A stretch of 40,255 nt of DNA from Mycobacterium sp. AT1 (lineage in GTDB: Bacteria; Actinomycetota; Actinomycetes; Mycobacteriales; Mycobacteriaceae): assembly GCF_002043095.1 (NCBI RefSeq), contig NZ_MVOC01000084.1, forward strand, positions 1 to 40,255, read 5' to 3'. Both the position numbers and the translations under genes were made by a program. A model generated the notes under the pieces. The model had not been told where the DNA came from, did not search any database, and saw nothing but the letters and a program-made list of their open reading frames with translations. Shown here in pieces: positions 32,725-40,255 of this stretch (the stretch's first letter is position 1; every line of letters starts with the position of its first letter).

Positions 32725-32773
32725 GATTTCGGCGTGATTGGCGGCGCTGACCGCCGCCAATCACGCCGAAATC
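32725..32773 (+). promoter_or_regulatory. Perfect 22-bp hairpin between mimA and mimB
   Basis: 32725-32746 and 32752-32773 are exact reverse complements, with a 5-nt loop CTGAC. It begins 6 bp after the mimA stop and ends 24 bp before mimB. Such hairpins can protect the 3' end of the upstream message or partly terminate, giving more MimA than MimB. No T-run follows and the ribosome site of mimB stays free. The element may also be a dispersed repeat. Confidence 0.75.
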
Positions 32774-32797
32774 ACCAACTCCAGGAGAGGCACCGCC

Positions 32798-33844
32798 GTG
32801 GCGGATTCACACAAGATCACCTTCGAGCCCGTCAACCTCGAGATGGAAGTCAACGAGGACGAGAACATTCTCGACGCCGCCTTCCGCCAGGGCATCCACC
32901 TGATGCACGGGTGCCGCGAAGGCCGCTGCTCGGCCTGCAAGTCCTACGTCCTCGACGGCGAGATTCAGATGGAGAACTACTCCACCTTCGCCTGCAACGA
33001 CTCCGAGGTCGACGACGGCTTCGTACTGCTGTGCCGCTCACATGCGTTCAGCGACTGCACCGTTGAGCTGCTCAACTTCGACGAGGACGAGCTCCTCGGT
33101 GGGATTCCGATCCAGGACGTGCGCACCACGGTGCTCGCTGTGGAACCCATGACCCGCGACATCGTGTCGCTGCGGCTCAAGCCGGTCGAACCCGGCAAGT
33201 TCGACTTCAAGCCCGGCCAGTACGCCGACGTGCACATCCCCGGCACCGACGAGCACCGCTCGTTTTCGATGGCCACCACCCAGACCTCGACCGATCAGGT
33301 CGAGTTCCTGATCAAGAAGTACCCCGGCGGCAAGTTCTCCGCGCTGCTGGACGGCGACGTCAAGGTCGGCGACGAGATCGCCATCACCGGCCCCTACGGA
33401 TCGTTCACGCTCAAGGATGGCCACGTACTGCCGGTGGTCTGCATCGGCGGCGGCGCGGGCATGGCGCCCATCCTGTCGCTGCTGCGCCACATGCACGAAA
33501 CCGAGAACACCCGGCCGGTGCGGTTCTACTATGGCGCACGCACCGCCAGCGATCTGTTCTACCTCGACGAGATTCTGGAATTGGGCAAGGGGCTCAACGA
33601 CTTCCGGTTCATCGCCTGTCTGTCGGAATCCGCCGAGGGAACCGTGCACGACATGGTCACGGTGGAGGAGGGCATGGTCACCGACGTCGTAGCCCGCCAC
33701 GAAGAGGCGATCGCCAAGACCGAGGTGTACCTCTGTGGCCCGCCGCCGATGGTCGACGCGGCGCTGGTCTTCCTCGAGGCCAACTCCGTACCCAAGGACC
33801 AAGTCTTCTACGACAGCTTCACCAGCCCGCTCTTCGATCAGTAG
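32798..33844 (+). CDS. mimB: MimB, monooxygenase reductase (2Fe-2S/FAD/NADH)
   Basis: A 348-aa reductase. The plant-type ferredoxin domain has Cys39, Cys44, Cys47 and Cys79 for the 2Fe-2S cluster. The FAD domain has RSFSMA (154-159), and the NAD domain GGGAGMAP (218-225) and a late CGPPPMVDAAL. It passes electrons from NADH to the MimA/MimC hydroxylase. GTG 32798 has AGGAGAGG upstream, directly after the intergenic hairpin. Confidence 0.94.
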   Translation: MADSHKITFEPVNLEMEVNEDENILDAAFRQGIHLMHGCREGRCSACKSYVLDGEIQMENYSTFACNDSEVDDGFVLLCRSHAFSDCTVELLNFDEDELLGGIPIQDVRTTVLAVEPMTRDIVSLRLKPVEPGKFDFKPGQYADVHIPGTDEHRSFSMATTQTSTDQVEFLIKKYPGGKFSALLDGDVKVGDEIAITGPYGSFTLKDGHVLPVVCIGGGAGMAPILSLLRHMHETENTRPVRFYYGARTASDLFYLDEILELGKGLNDFRFIACLSESAEGTVHDMVTVEEGMVTDVVARHEEAIAKTEVYLCGPPPMVDAALVFLEANSVPKDQVFYDSFTSPLFDQ

Positions 33845-33868
33845 ACAGCCCACCCGAAAGGAATTCCG

Positions 33869-34975
33869 ATGTCAGCCCCCGAAAAGCCCAAGGAACGCAG
33901 CTTTCCCAAGATCGAGTTCACCGACTCCGAAGCCGGAGCCAAGGTGTTCCCGAGTTCCAAGAGCCGCAACTACTCCTACTTCAAGCCGGCCAAACTGCGC
34001 GCCACCATGTACGAAGACGTCACCGTCGACGTGCAGCCCGACCCCGACCGCCACCTCACCCAGGGCTGGATCTACGGCTTCGGCGACGGCCCTGGCGGTT
34101 ACCCCAAGGACTGGACCACCGCCAAGTCCTCCAACTGGCACGCGTTCCTCGACCCCAACGAGGAATGGAATCAGACGATCTTCCGCAACAACGCCGCGGT
34201 CGTGCGTCAGGTCGAGTTGTGCCTCAAGAATGCCAAACGGGCGCGGGTGTACGACAGCTGGAACTCGGCCTGGCTGACCTTCATCGAACGCAACGTCGGG
34301 GCGTGGATGCACGCCGAGAACGGGCTGGCGCTGCACGTCTTCACCTCGATCCAGCGCTCCGGACCGACGAACATGATCAACACCGCGGTGGCCGTCAACG
34401 CCGCCCACAAGATGCGCTTCGCCCAGGACCTCGCGTTGTTCAACCTCGACCTGTCCGAGGCCACCGACGCGTTCGACGGCAGCGCCCACAAGGCGGTGTG
34501 GCAGGAGGCGCCCGAGTGGCAGCCGATTCGCAAGGTCGTCGAAGAGCTGACCGCAGTGGGGGATTGGTGCCAACTGCTGTTCGCCACCAACATCGTCTTC
34601 GAACAGCTGGTCGGGTCGCTGTTCCGCAGCGAGCTGGTAATGCAGATCGCGGCCCGCAACGGCGACTACATCACCCCGACCATCGTGGGCACGGGTGAGC
34701 ACGACTACGACCGCGACCTGAACTACACCCGCAACCTGTTCCGTCTGCTGACTCGCGACGAAGAGTACGGTGCGGCGAACAAGGCCCTGTTCGCCGAGTG
34801 GATGGACATCTGGGTTCCGCGCTGCCTGGAGGCCGCCCGTGCCCTGCAACCGATTTGGTCGACCCCGGCCGACAAGGCGGTGACCTTCGCCTCCAGCTTC
34901 GATGCCGCGATCGCCAAGTTCACGGCCCTGCTGCAAGAAATCGAGCTCGACATCCCCGAGGAGTTGACCAAGTGA
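33869..34975 (+). CDS. mimC: MimC, monooxygenase hydroxylase small subunit
   Basis: A 368-aa beta subunit of the diiron hydroxylase, a ferritin-like fold without a functional iron site. Family features include NWHAFLDPNEEWNQTIFRNNAAVVRQVE (about 90-118) and FATNIVFEQLVGSLFRSEL. It packs with MimA in an (alpha-beta)2 hydroxylase core. AAAGGAAT precedes ATG 33869. Its stop overlaps the mimD GTG. In M. smegmatis correct MimC folding, like that of MimA, requires MimG. Confidence 0.93.
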   Translation: MSAPEKPKERSFPKIEFTDSEAGAKVFPSSKSRNYSYFKPAKLRATMYEDVTVDVQPDPDRHLTQGWIYGFGDGPGGYPKDWTTAKSSNWHAFLDPNEEWNQTIFRNNAAVVRQVELCLKNAKRARVYDSWNSAWLTFIERNVGAWMHAENGLALHVFTSIQRSGPTNMINTAVAVNAAHKMRFAQDLALFNLDLSEATDAFDGSAHKAVWQEAPEWQPIRKVVEELTAVGDWCQLLFATNIVFEQLVGSLFRSELVMQIAARNGDYITPTIVGTGEHDYDRDLNYTRNLFRLLTRDEEYGAANKALFAEWMDIWVPRCLEAARALQPIWSTPADKAVTFASSFDAAIAKFTALLQEIELDIPEELTK

Positions 34976-35328
34976 CAATGCAATTCGGCTCAGCCACCGA
35001 GTTTTCCAACATGTGCGGCGTGACCCTGATGAACACGCCGATCGGCCGTGTCGTCGCCGAGGTGATGGGCGCCAAGGAAGGCGTCGAACTCACCGAATAC
35101 CCGTCGATGATCCGCGTCGACGGTGTGAAGCTGCTGAACTTCGACTACGACGAACTCACCGAGGCCCTCGGCGAAGAGTTCGACGGCTCGATCTTCGAGG
35201 AGATCAGCTCCACGCACTATGGGCGGATGGTGCACCTCGACGACAAGACCATCCTGTTCGCCAGCCCCGAGGATGCCGCCGAGTACATCGGCTTCGACCT
35301 CACGGCGACGGCGGGCGAGTCTTTGTGA
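34972..35328 (+). CDS. mimD: MimD, monooxygenase coupling/effector protein
   Basis: A 118-aa MmoB/TmoD-type effector protein without cofactor that tunes the hydroxylase for substrate and oxygen. Characteristic segments are GVTLMNTPIGRVVAEVMG and YPSMIRVDGVKLLNFDYDELTEALG. I use GTG 34972, which overlaps the mimC stop and has GAGGAG 8 nt upstream; ATG 34978 is the alternative and shortens it by two residues. Its stop overlaps the GTG of the alcohol dehydrogenase. Confidence 0.93.
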   Translation: MTMQFGSATEFSNMCGVTLMNTPIGRVVAEVMGAKEGVELTEYPSMIRVDGVKLLNFDYDELTEALGEEFDGSIFEEISSTHYGRMVHLDDKTILFASPEDAAEYIGFDLTATAGESL

Positions 35329-36371
35329 AGGCGCTGGTGTTCCACGGCCCGGGTTCGAAGTCGTGGACTGACGTTCCAGACGCGCAGTTGGTCGACCCGA
35401 CCGACGTCGTGGTGCGCGTCGACACGACGACGATTTGTGGAACCGACCTCCACATTCTCAAGGGCGACGTCCCGGCGGTCACCGCCGGGCGCGTCCTCGG
35501 ACACGAGGCCGTGGGTACCATCACCGAAATAGGCTCGGCAGTAACCGATTTGAAGGTGGGCGAGCGGGTTCTGGTGCCCGCCATCACCACCTGCGGCAAG
35601 TGTGGACCGTGCCGGTCCGCGATGCCGTCGCACTGCGCGACGGTTGGTGGGATCGGCTGGATCTTCGGTCACCTGATCGACGGCACTCAGGCTGAACTGG
35701 TGCGGGTGCCCTACGCCGAGACCAGCGTGCACGTGCTGCCCGAGACGGTGACCAACGTAGAGGCCATCTTCCTGGCCGACGTCCTTCCCACGGGTTTCGA
35801 AATGGGCGTGCAGAATGCGGCCGTCCGGCCGGGGGACTCGGTCGTGGTGGTCGGCGCCGGGCCCATCGGGCTGGCAGCGATCAGGACGGCCGGGTTGTAC
35901 GGTGCCGCAACGGTCATCGCGGTCGACATCTCGGAGTCCCGGCTCAAGCGGTCGATTGCGTTCGGTGCGGACATGACGATCAACAGTGAGCGTGAAGACG
36001 TTCGGGCGCGTGTCCTGGAGATCACCAACGGCCTCGGCGCGAACGTCGCCATCGAAGCCGTCGGCATCCCCGAGACGTTCGACGTGTGCACGGAGTTGGT
36101 GCGTCCCGGCGGTCGCATCGCCAATGTGGGTGTGCACGGCAAACCGGTGACGTTCCACCTGGAAGACCTGTGGATCAAGAACATCACGTTGACGACCGGC
36201 CTGGTCAACGGAACCACGGTAGGGACCCTGTTGGAACTGTTGGCGCACGGGAAGATCGACGCGGGAGCCTTCGGCACCCACTCCTTCCAACTCGACCAAA
36301 TGGTCGACGCGTACGAGGTGTTCGCCAATGCCGACACCCACGACGCCTTGAAGGTCGTCATCTCCCGGTAG
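35325..36371 (+). CDS. Zinc-dependent alcohol dehydrogenase of the mim operon
   Basis: A 348-aa medium-chain dehydrogenase. Catalytic zinc ligands are Cys38 (CGTD), His60-Glu61 (GHE) and probably Asp152; the structural zinc site is Cys90, Cys93, Cys96 and Cys104. The NAD fold is GAGPIG (177-182). In propane-oxidising relatives such an enzyme oxidises 2-propanol to acetone, the link between the two monooxygenase steps of MimABCD. GTG 35325 overlaps the mimD stop (GTGA), so it is directly coupled. M. smegmatis has extra genes between mimD and adh that are absent here. Confidence 0.9.
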   Translation: MKALVFHGPGSKSWTDVPDAQLVDPTDVVVRVDTTTICGTDLHILKGDVPAVTAGRVLGHEAVGTITEIGSAVTDLKVGERVLVPAITTCGKCGPCRSAMPSHCATVGGIGWIFGHLIDGTQAELVRVPYAETSVHVLPETVTNVEAIFLADVLPTGFEMGVQNAAVRPGDSVVVVGAGPIGLAAIRTAGLYGAATVIAVDISESRLKRSIAFGADMTINSEREDVRARVLEITNGLGANVAIEAVGIPETFDVCTELVRPGGRIANVGVHGKPVTFHLEDLWIKNITLTTGLVNGTTVGTLLELLAHGKIDAGAFGTHSFQLDQMVDAYEVFANADTHDALKVVISR

Positions 36372-36407
36372 CCCGACGCACCCTCGCCAACGAAGGAACA
36401 GCCCATC

Positions 36408-36671
36408 ATGAACGCAAGTGACGAATGCTCCGTCGACGACGAGTCGTCCTGGCTCTCGATGCACGCCGCGGCGATGGAACGAGCCATCACGGAACTGCTG
36501 AGGCAGAAACCCATGGACGTCGACCGTATTGGGCACCTGCTGCTGCGCGACCTACCCGAGGGCGACGAGAAGGTGGCACTTCTGCGTTGCCGGTTTGCCA
36601 TCGGGTTGAGCAACTGTCCGAACAGCAGGGTGCTGGTAGGCGACCACGCCCGCGCCATTCTCACCCACTGA
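36408..36671 (+). CDS. Small conserved-position protein between adh and groEL
   Basis: An 87-aa acidic, probably helical protein (WLSMHAAAMERAITELLRQ, then DRIGHLLLRDLPEGDEKVALLRCRF) with no membrane helix and no family I recognise. ATG 36408 has AAGGAA upstream. It lies 36 bp after adh and 32 bp before groEL in the same direction, so it is part of the operon. It may be an adaptor for MimG or the hydroxylase (inference). Confidence 0.6.
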   Translation: MNASDECSVDDESSWLSMHAAAMERAITELLRQKPMDVDRIGHLLLRDLPEGDEKVALLRCRFAIGLSNCPNSRVLVGDHARAILTH

Positions 36672-36703
36672 CACACCCCTCAACCGAAAAGGAATTCATC
36701 GCC

Positions 36704-38350
36704 ATGGCCAAGGAACTTCGCTTCAATTCAGACGCCCGCGCCCGGCTCGAGCAGGGCGTCAACGCCCTCGCCGATGCGGTCAAGGTCACCATTGGCCCCA
36801 AGGGCCGCAACGCTATCCTGGAGAAGCTGACCGGTCCGCCCACCATCACCAACGACGGTGTCACGATCGCCAGGGAGATCCAGCTGCGGGACCCGTTCGC
36901 CAACATGGGCGCCCAGTTGGTCAAGGAGGTGGCGATGAAGACCAACGGACGGGTCGGCGACGGCACCACCACGGCAACGGTTCTCGCGCAGGCGATGGTG
37001 CGGGAGGGGTTGCGTGCGGTGGAGGCCGGGGCCAACCCGATGCGAGTGCGCCGCGGCATCGAACGTGCGGTTCCGGTCGTCGTCGAGGCGTTGCGCGAGA
37101 ACACCGTTCAGGTTCAGGCCGGCGACCTGCATCGCATCGCCTCCCTGGCCGCCAGTGACGACGAGGCCATCGGCGACGTCATCTCCCGCGCCATCGAGCA
37201 CGTCGGGCTGACCGGTGTGGTCACCACCGACGAGAGCGACGTCCCCGGCATGGACGTCAGCGTCGTCGACGGCATCGGATTCGACCACGGCTACATCTCC
37301 GGCTACATGATCACCGATCAAGAGCGCATGGAAGCCGTGCTCGACAATCCCTTGATTCTGTTGACCAACAAGAAGATCAGCCAGGTTCAAGAGATCATGC
37401 CGACCATCGAGGTGGCCAAGCGCGCCGATCGACCGCTGCTGGTCGTCGCCGAGGACGTCGACGGTCCCGCGCTGCAACTCCTCGTCGGCGGGAACATGCA
37501 CAAGACGATGCAGTCGGTCGTCGTGCGCGCACCCGGCTTCGGGCATCGTCGCGTTGCCGAACTCGAGGACCTCGCGGTGGCGCTGGGCGGGCACGTCATC
37601 GCCAAGGACACCGGCATCGAACTCAGTGAGATCACCCGCGAACACCTCGGGTCGTGTGACCGGGTCACCGCCACCGAGGACGACACCACCCTCATCGGAG
37701 CGCACGGCGAGCAGCACATGGTCGACACGCGAGTCGCCCAGCTCGAAATGCAGCGTGAACGCGCCAAGCTCGACGCCGACCAGGACATGCTCGACGTCCG
37801 CATCGCCCGGTTGACCGGCCGGGTCGCGGTCATTCGCGTCGGCGGTGCGACGAGCGTCGAGCTCAAGGAACGCATGCTGCGCGTCGAGGATGCGCTGGCG
37901 GCCACTCGGGCCGCCCTTGAGGCAGGCATCGTCGCCGGCGGTGGCACCGCACTGGCCCAGGCGCACCGCGCGTTGAGCATGACGGAGCTCGTCGGGGACG
38001 AGGCCGTCGGGCGCGACGTGGTTCGCCGCGCGTTGGCCGAGCCCCTGCGGTGGATCGCCATCAACGCGGGATTCGAAGGTGACGACGTCGTGGACGTCGT
38101 CGTGGACCTCCCGCTGGGGCACGGGTTCAACGCCATGTCAGGCGAATACGGCGACATGTTCGACGAGGGCATCATCGACCCGTTCAAGGTCACACGCGCG
38201 GCTCTGGAGAGTGCGGCATCCATTGCGGCGTTGTTGATCACCACGGAGACCGCGATCGTGGAGGAGATCGTCGGCCAACCGGGGTCGATCATGGCCCCCG
38301 GGTTCGGGGACCTCGCCGAGGGCATGGTTCGCCCGTCGAACATCTACTAG
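36704..38350 (+). CDS. mimG: MimG, operon-specific GroEL-type chaperonin
   Basis: A 548-aa chaperonin. ATP-binding features are GPKGRNAILE (31-40), NDG (50-52) and GDGTTT (85-90), with the C-terminal GGGTAL region present. The tail ends PSNIY and lacks both the GGM repeat of E. coli GroEL and the His-rich tail of mycobacterial GroEL1. No GroES gene is adjacent. In M. smegmatis the matching MimG is required for folding of the hydroxylase subunits MimA and MimC. ATG 36704 follows AAAGGAAT. It ends the mim operon. Confidence 0.93.
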   Translation: MAKELRFNSDARARLEQGVNALADAVKVTIGPKGRNAILEKLTGPPTITNDGVTIAREIQLRDPFANMGAQLVKEVAMKTNGRVGDGTTTATVLAQAMVREGLRAVEAGANPMRVRRGIERAVPVVVEALRENTVQVQAGDLHRIASLAASDDEAIGDVISRAIEHVGLTGVVTTDESDVPGMDVSVVDGIGFDHGYISGYMITDQERMEAVLDNPLILLTNKKISQVQEIMPTIEVAKRADRPLLVVAEDVDGPALQLLVGGNMHKTMQSVVVRAPGFGHRRVAELEDLAVALGGHVIAKDTGIELSEITREHLGSCDRVTATEDDTTLIGAHGEQHMVDTRVAQLEMQRERAKLDADQDMLDVRIARLTGRVAVIRVGGATSVELKERMLRVEDALAATRAALEAGIVAGGGTALAQAHRALSMTELVGDEAVGRDVVRRALAEPLRWIAINAGFEGDDVVDVVVDLPLGHGFNAMSGEYGDMFDEGIIDPFKVTRAALESAASIAALLITTETAIVEEIVGQPGSIMAPGFGDLAEGMVRPSNIY

Positions 38351-38355
38351 GAAGC

Positions 38356-38440
38356 GGCGCCGATCCCGTAGACGGGGGCGGCGCCAGCCAAAGAACCTGA
38401 GGTGCACCCCGCTGCCCTGCCTGGCTCGCGGGGTGCATCT
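38356..38440 (+). terminator. Double hairpin terminator after mimG
   Basis: A first cruciform (38356-38385, GGCGCC arms with an inner CCCG/CGGG pair) begins 6 bp after the mimG stop. A second, stronger hairpin pairs 38400-38412 with 38428-38440 over 13 bp with one G-U and a 15-nt loop. No T-run follows. Together they should end the mim transcript. Confidence 0.7.
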
Positions 38441-38551
38441 CGGCGTGGGCCCCACTCGGTACGCGATATTTAGCCGATTCGCGCGCCGTGGGACGTTGTG
38501 CACGATGATCCAAAGGGGGAGTGCGCCGGACCGTCGGGAAGAGGGCATGCC

Positions 38552-40135
38552 GTGAACCACGTCGAGGTGTTCGTCACCGGATTGCTGCTGGCCGTCGCGG
38601 CTTTGGGGGCGCTGGCCTGCAGGCTCTCGGTGCCGTACCCCATCATGCTGGTCATCGGGGGCGCCGCGATCGGGTTCATCCCCGGGTTGCCCGAGATCAC
38701 GCTCGACCCCGAACTCGTCCTCGCGTTGTTCCTGCCGCCACTGCTGTACAAGTCGGCGGTCTACGCCAACTTCGACGACTTCCGAACCAACCTTCGCGGC
38801 TTGACGTTGAGCACCGTGGTTCTGGTGCTCGTCACGATGGCCGGCGTCGCGGCGGCCGCGCACACGATGATCCCCGGGATGTCGTGGCAAGCCGCGTTCG
38901 TGTTGGGCGCCATCCTTTCTCCGACGGATCCGGTGGCGGCCGCGACGATCATGCACCGACTCAACGCCCCCCGACGGCTCGTCAGCAGTATCGAGGGGGA
39001 GGGGTTGTTCAACGACGCGACCGCGCTGGTCGCCTATCGCGTTGCGGTCGCCGCCACTGTCGCGGGGGCGTTCTCGCTCGCCGAGGCCGGCCTGCGATTC
39101 GTCTTCGGCGTGGTCGCGGGCGTGGCCATCGGCGTGGCGGTTGGATTGACGTCGGCATGGGTCCGCCGGCACATCAGCGACCCGCAGATCAGCGTCACCA
39201 TCTCGTTGCTCACCGGCTACGCGGCGTTCCTCCCCGCTCAGGCCGTTGACGCCTCGGGCGTGCTCGCGGCGGTCGCCGCCGGCATCGTCATGGCGATTCG
39301 TAGCCCGGAGGTGCTCGACGCCCGCCCGCGCCTACAGGGCTACTTCGTGTGGGACATCGTCGACTTCCTGATCAACGCAACGCTATTCGCGATGACGGGA
39401 CTCCAGCTCCGGGCGATCGTCGCGGGCCTCGACGACTATCCGCTTGGCGCGCTCGCCGGGTACGCCTTGGTCGTGACGGCCGCCGTTGTGATCATTCGAG
39501 TGGCATGGTTCTTCGTCGTTCCCTCGATCACCGCCGTCGTCGACCGAGGGTCGGGGTCTCCGCCGCGGCGTCTCAGTGCGTCATGGCGAATGATCATGGC
39601 GTGGAGCGGCATGCGTGGCGCGGTGTCACTCGCCGTTGCGCTGGCCATCCCGCTTACCGTCGGCGACGGATCGGACTTTCCCCAACGCGATCTCATTCTG
39701 TTTCTCACCTTTGCGGTCATCTTCTTCACCCTCGTCGTACAGGGACTCACGCTGCCCGCCTTGGTTCGCCGCCTCGACTCGGACGACGACGGGCCGGACA
39801 CCGAGGAAGAGATCAAGGCCCGTTTGGTCGCCGCCAAGGCGGCGCTGTCTCAGATCGACGCGCTCGGCGCCGAGGAGTGGACGAGGGACGACACCACTCA
39901 ACGCATGCGGGGCGTCTACGACTACCGGGCCCGCCGCTTCGCGGCCCAACTCGGCAAGATCGAGGACGACGGCTACGAGGATCGGTCGCAGGCCTACCAG
40001 GAGATGGTGCGGCTGGTCTTGCAGGCGCAGCGGGACGCGCTCCTCGCGATGCGCCGGGAGGGGCGGCTGTCCAATGAGACGTTCAATCTCATCCTTCGGG
40101 ATCTCGACCTAGAGGAGTCGCGATTGGAGGCCTGA
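38552..40135 (+). CDS. CPA1 family Na+/H+ antiporter
   Basis: A 527-aa membrane antiporter. About 12 helices fill residues 5-430, with the CPA1 motifs GAILSPTDPVAA (119-130), EGEGLFNDATALV (148-160) carrying the ion-binding Asn-Asp at 154-155, and WSGMRGAVSLAVALA near 350-365. A hydrophilic C-terminal tail of about 100 residues follows. It exchanges Na+ or K+ for H+. GTG 38552 is chosen because the upstream in-frame codons are polar and unlike the family. It is probably independent of the mim operon. Confidence 0.88.
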   Translation: MNHVEVFVTGLLLAVAALGALACRLSVPYPIMLVIGGAAIGFIPGLPEITLDPELVLALFLPPLLYKSAVYANFDDFRTNLRGLTLSTVVLVLVTMAGVAAAAHTMIPGMSWQAAFVLGAILSPTDPVAAATIMHRLNAPRRLVSSIEGEGLFNDATALVAYRVAVAATVAGAFSLAEAGLRFVFGVVAGVAIGVAVGLTSAWVRRHISDPQISVTISLLTGYAAFLPAQAVDASGVLAAVAAGIVMAIRSPEVLDARPRLQGYFVWDIVDFLINATLFAMTGLQLRAIVAGLDDYPLGALAGYALVVTAAVVIIRVAWFFVVPSITAVVDRGSGSPPRRLSASWRMIMAWSGMRGAVSLAVALAIPLTVGDGSDFPQRDLILFLTFAVIFFTLVVQGLTLPALVRRLDSDDDGPDTEEEIKARLVAAKAALSQIDALGAEEWTRDDTTQRMRGVYDYRARRFAAQLGKIEDDGYEDRSQAYQEMVRLVLQAQRDALLAMRREGRLSNETFNLILRDLDLEESRLEA

Positions 40136-40143
40136 GCACCCTC

Positions 40144-40255
40144 CTAGTGCGTCGGAGTACCGGCGGCGGGCAGCGGGCGGGTCGCGGTGAAGAACGACAG
40201 CACGACGGCGACGGCGCCGATGAGGGCCGCGGTGATGAAGGCGGCGTGCACGCCG
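40144..40255 (-). CDS. C-terminal end of a probable MFS transporter (partial)
   Basis: The last 36 codons of a - strand gene that continues past the window edge. The sequence ends in a membrane helix (HAAFITAALIGAVAVVLSFF) followed by a short polar tail ATRPLPAAGTPTH, as in 12- or 14-helix MFS drug exporters. It is convergent with the antiporter, with 8 bp between the stops. Confidence 0.55.
   Translation of the reverse strand, partial: GVHAAFITAALIGAVAVVLSFFTATRPLPAAGTPTH

Noticed and set aside
36704..38350. Housekeeping GroEL1 or GroEL2
   Set aside because: Its place at the end of the mim operon, the missing GGM/His tail and absence of groES identify it as the operon-specific MimG.
1..40255. 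CRISPR arrays, complete insertion sequences or prophage genes
   Set aside because: No regularly spaced short repeats, transposase, integrase or phage structural genes were seen on either strand.

Overview
The window is high-GC actinobacterial chromosome, most probably a fast-growing Mycobacterium (Mycolicibacterium). The strongest evidence is a complete mimR-mimABCD-adh-groEL cluster whose MimA, MimB, MimC and MimD match the propane/acetone/phenol monooxygenase of that genus. Other mycobacterial signs are GTG/TTG starts, ATGA/GTGA gene overlaps and small secreted Cys or Pro/Thr proteins.

Region 1 (about 1-9.5 kb) is catabolic. A tight five-gene + strand operon encodes a PF04199 cyclase/hydrolase, a LacD-type class I aldolase, an IolC-type kinase, a Gfo/Idh dehydrogenase and an IolE/IolI-like TIM-barrel protein. 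It is followed by a flavin amine oxidase overlapping a RidA imine deaminase, and a convergent APC permease. I read this as import and breakdown of an inositol-like, possibly amino-substituted, cyclitol or sugar. IolB, IolD and IolA are not in the window. At 9966-9990 there is what looks like the 3' end of a tRNA gene followed by a strong terminator, a possible attachment-site scar that would put this region at the edge of an integrated island.

Region 2 (10-17.5 kb) starts with an AbiE-type antitoxin whose toxin partner is decayed. A PucR regulator follows, divergent from an operon for a second LysA-like decarboxylase and a complete polar-amino-acid ABC importer.

Region 3 (17.9-25.8 kb) is mixed: a GAF-EAL phosphodiesterase, a DUF202 membrane protein, a sulfatase, a Pro/Thr-rich membrane protein, a small secreted Cys-repeat protein, a divergent polysaccharide-pyruvyl-transferase/GT2 pair bracketed by two 84 % identical 64-bp direct repeats, a TetR regulator, a SnoaL-like protein and a small membrane protein.

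Region 4 (25.8-29.1 kb) holds four co-directional genes of unknown function: a 79-aa protein, a helical-repeat protein with a 101-residue internal duplication, a membrane-anchored protein and a long coiled-coil protein. This is my best candidate for an undescribed system.

Region 5 (29.1-38.4 kb) is the mim cluster. MimR (- strand) faces mimA, mimB, mimC, mimD, a zinc alcohol dehydrogenase, an 87-aa protein and a dedicated GroEL. Two matching palindromes lie in the mimR-mimA gap and a perfect 22-bp hairpin separates mimA from mimB. A CPA1 Na+/H+ antiporter and the tail of a probable MFS transporter close the window.
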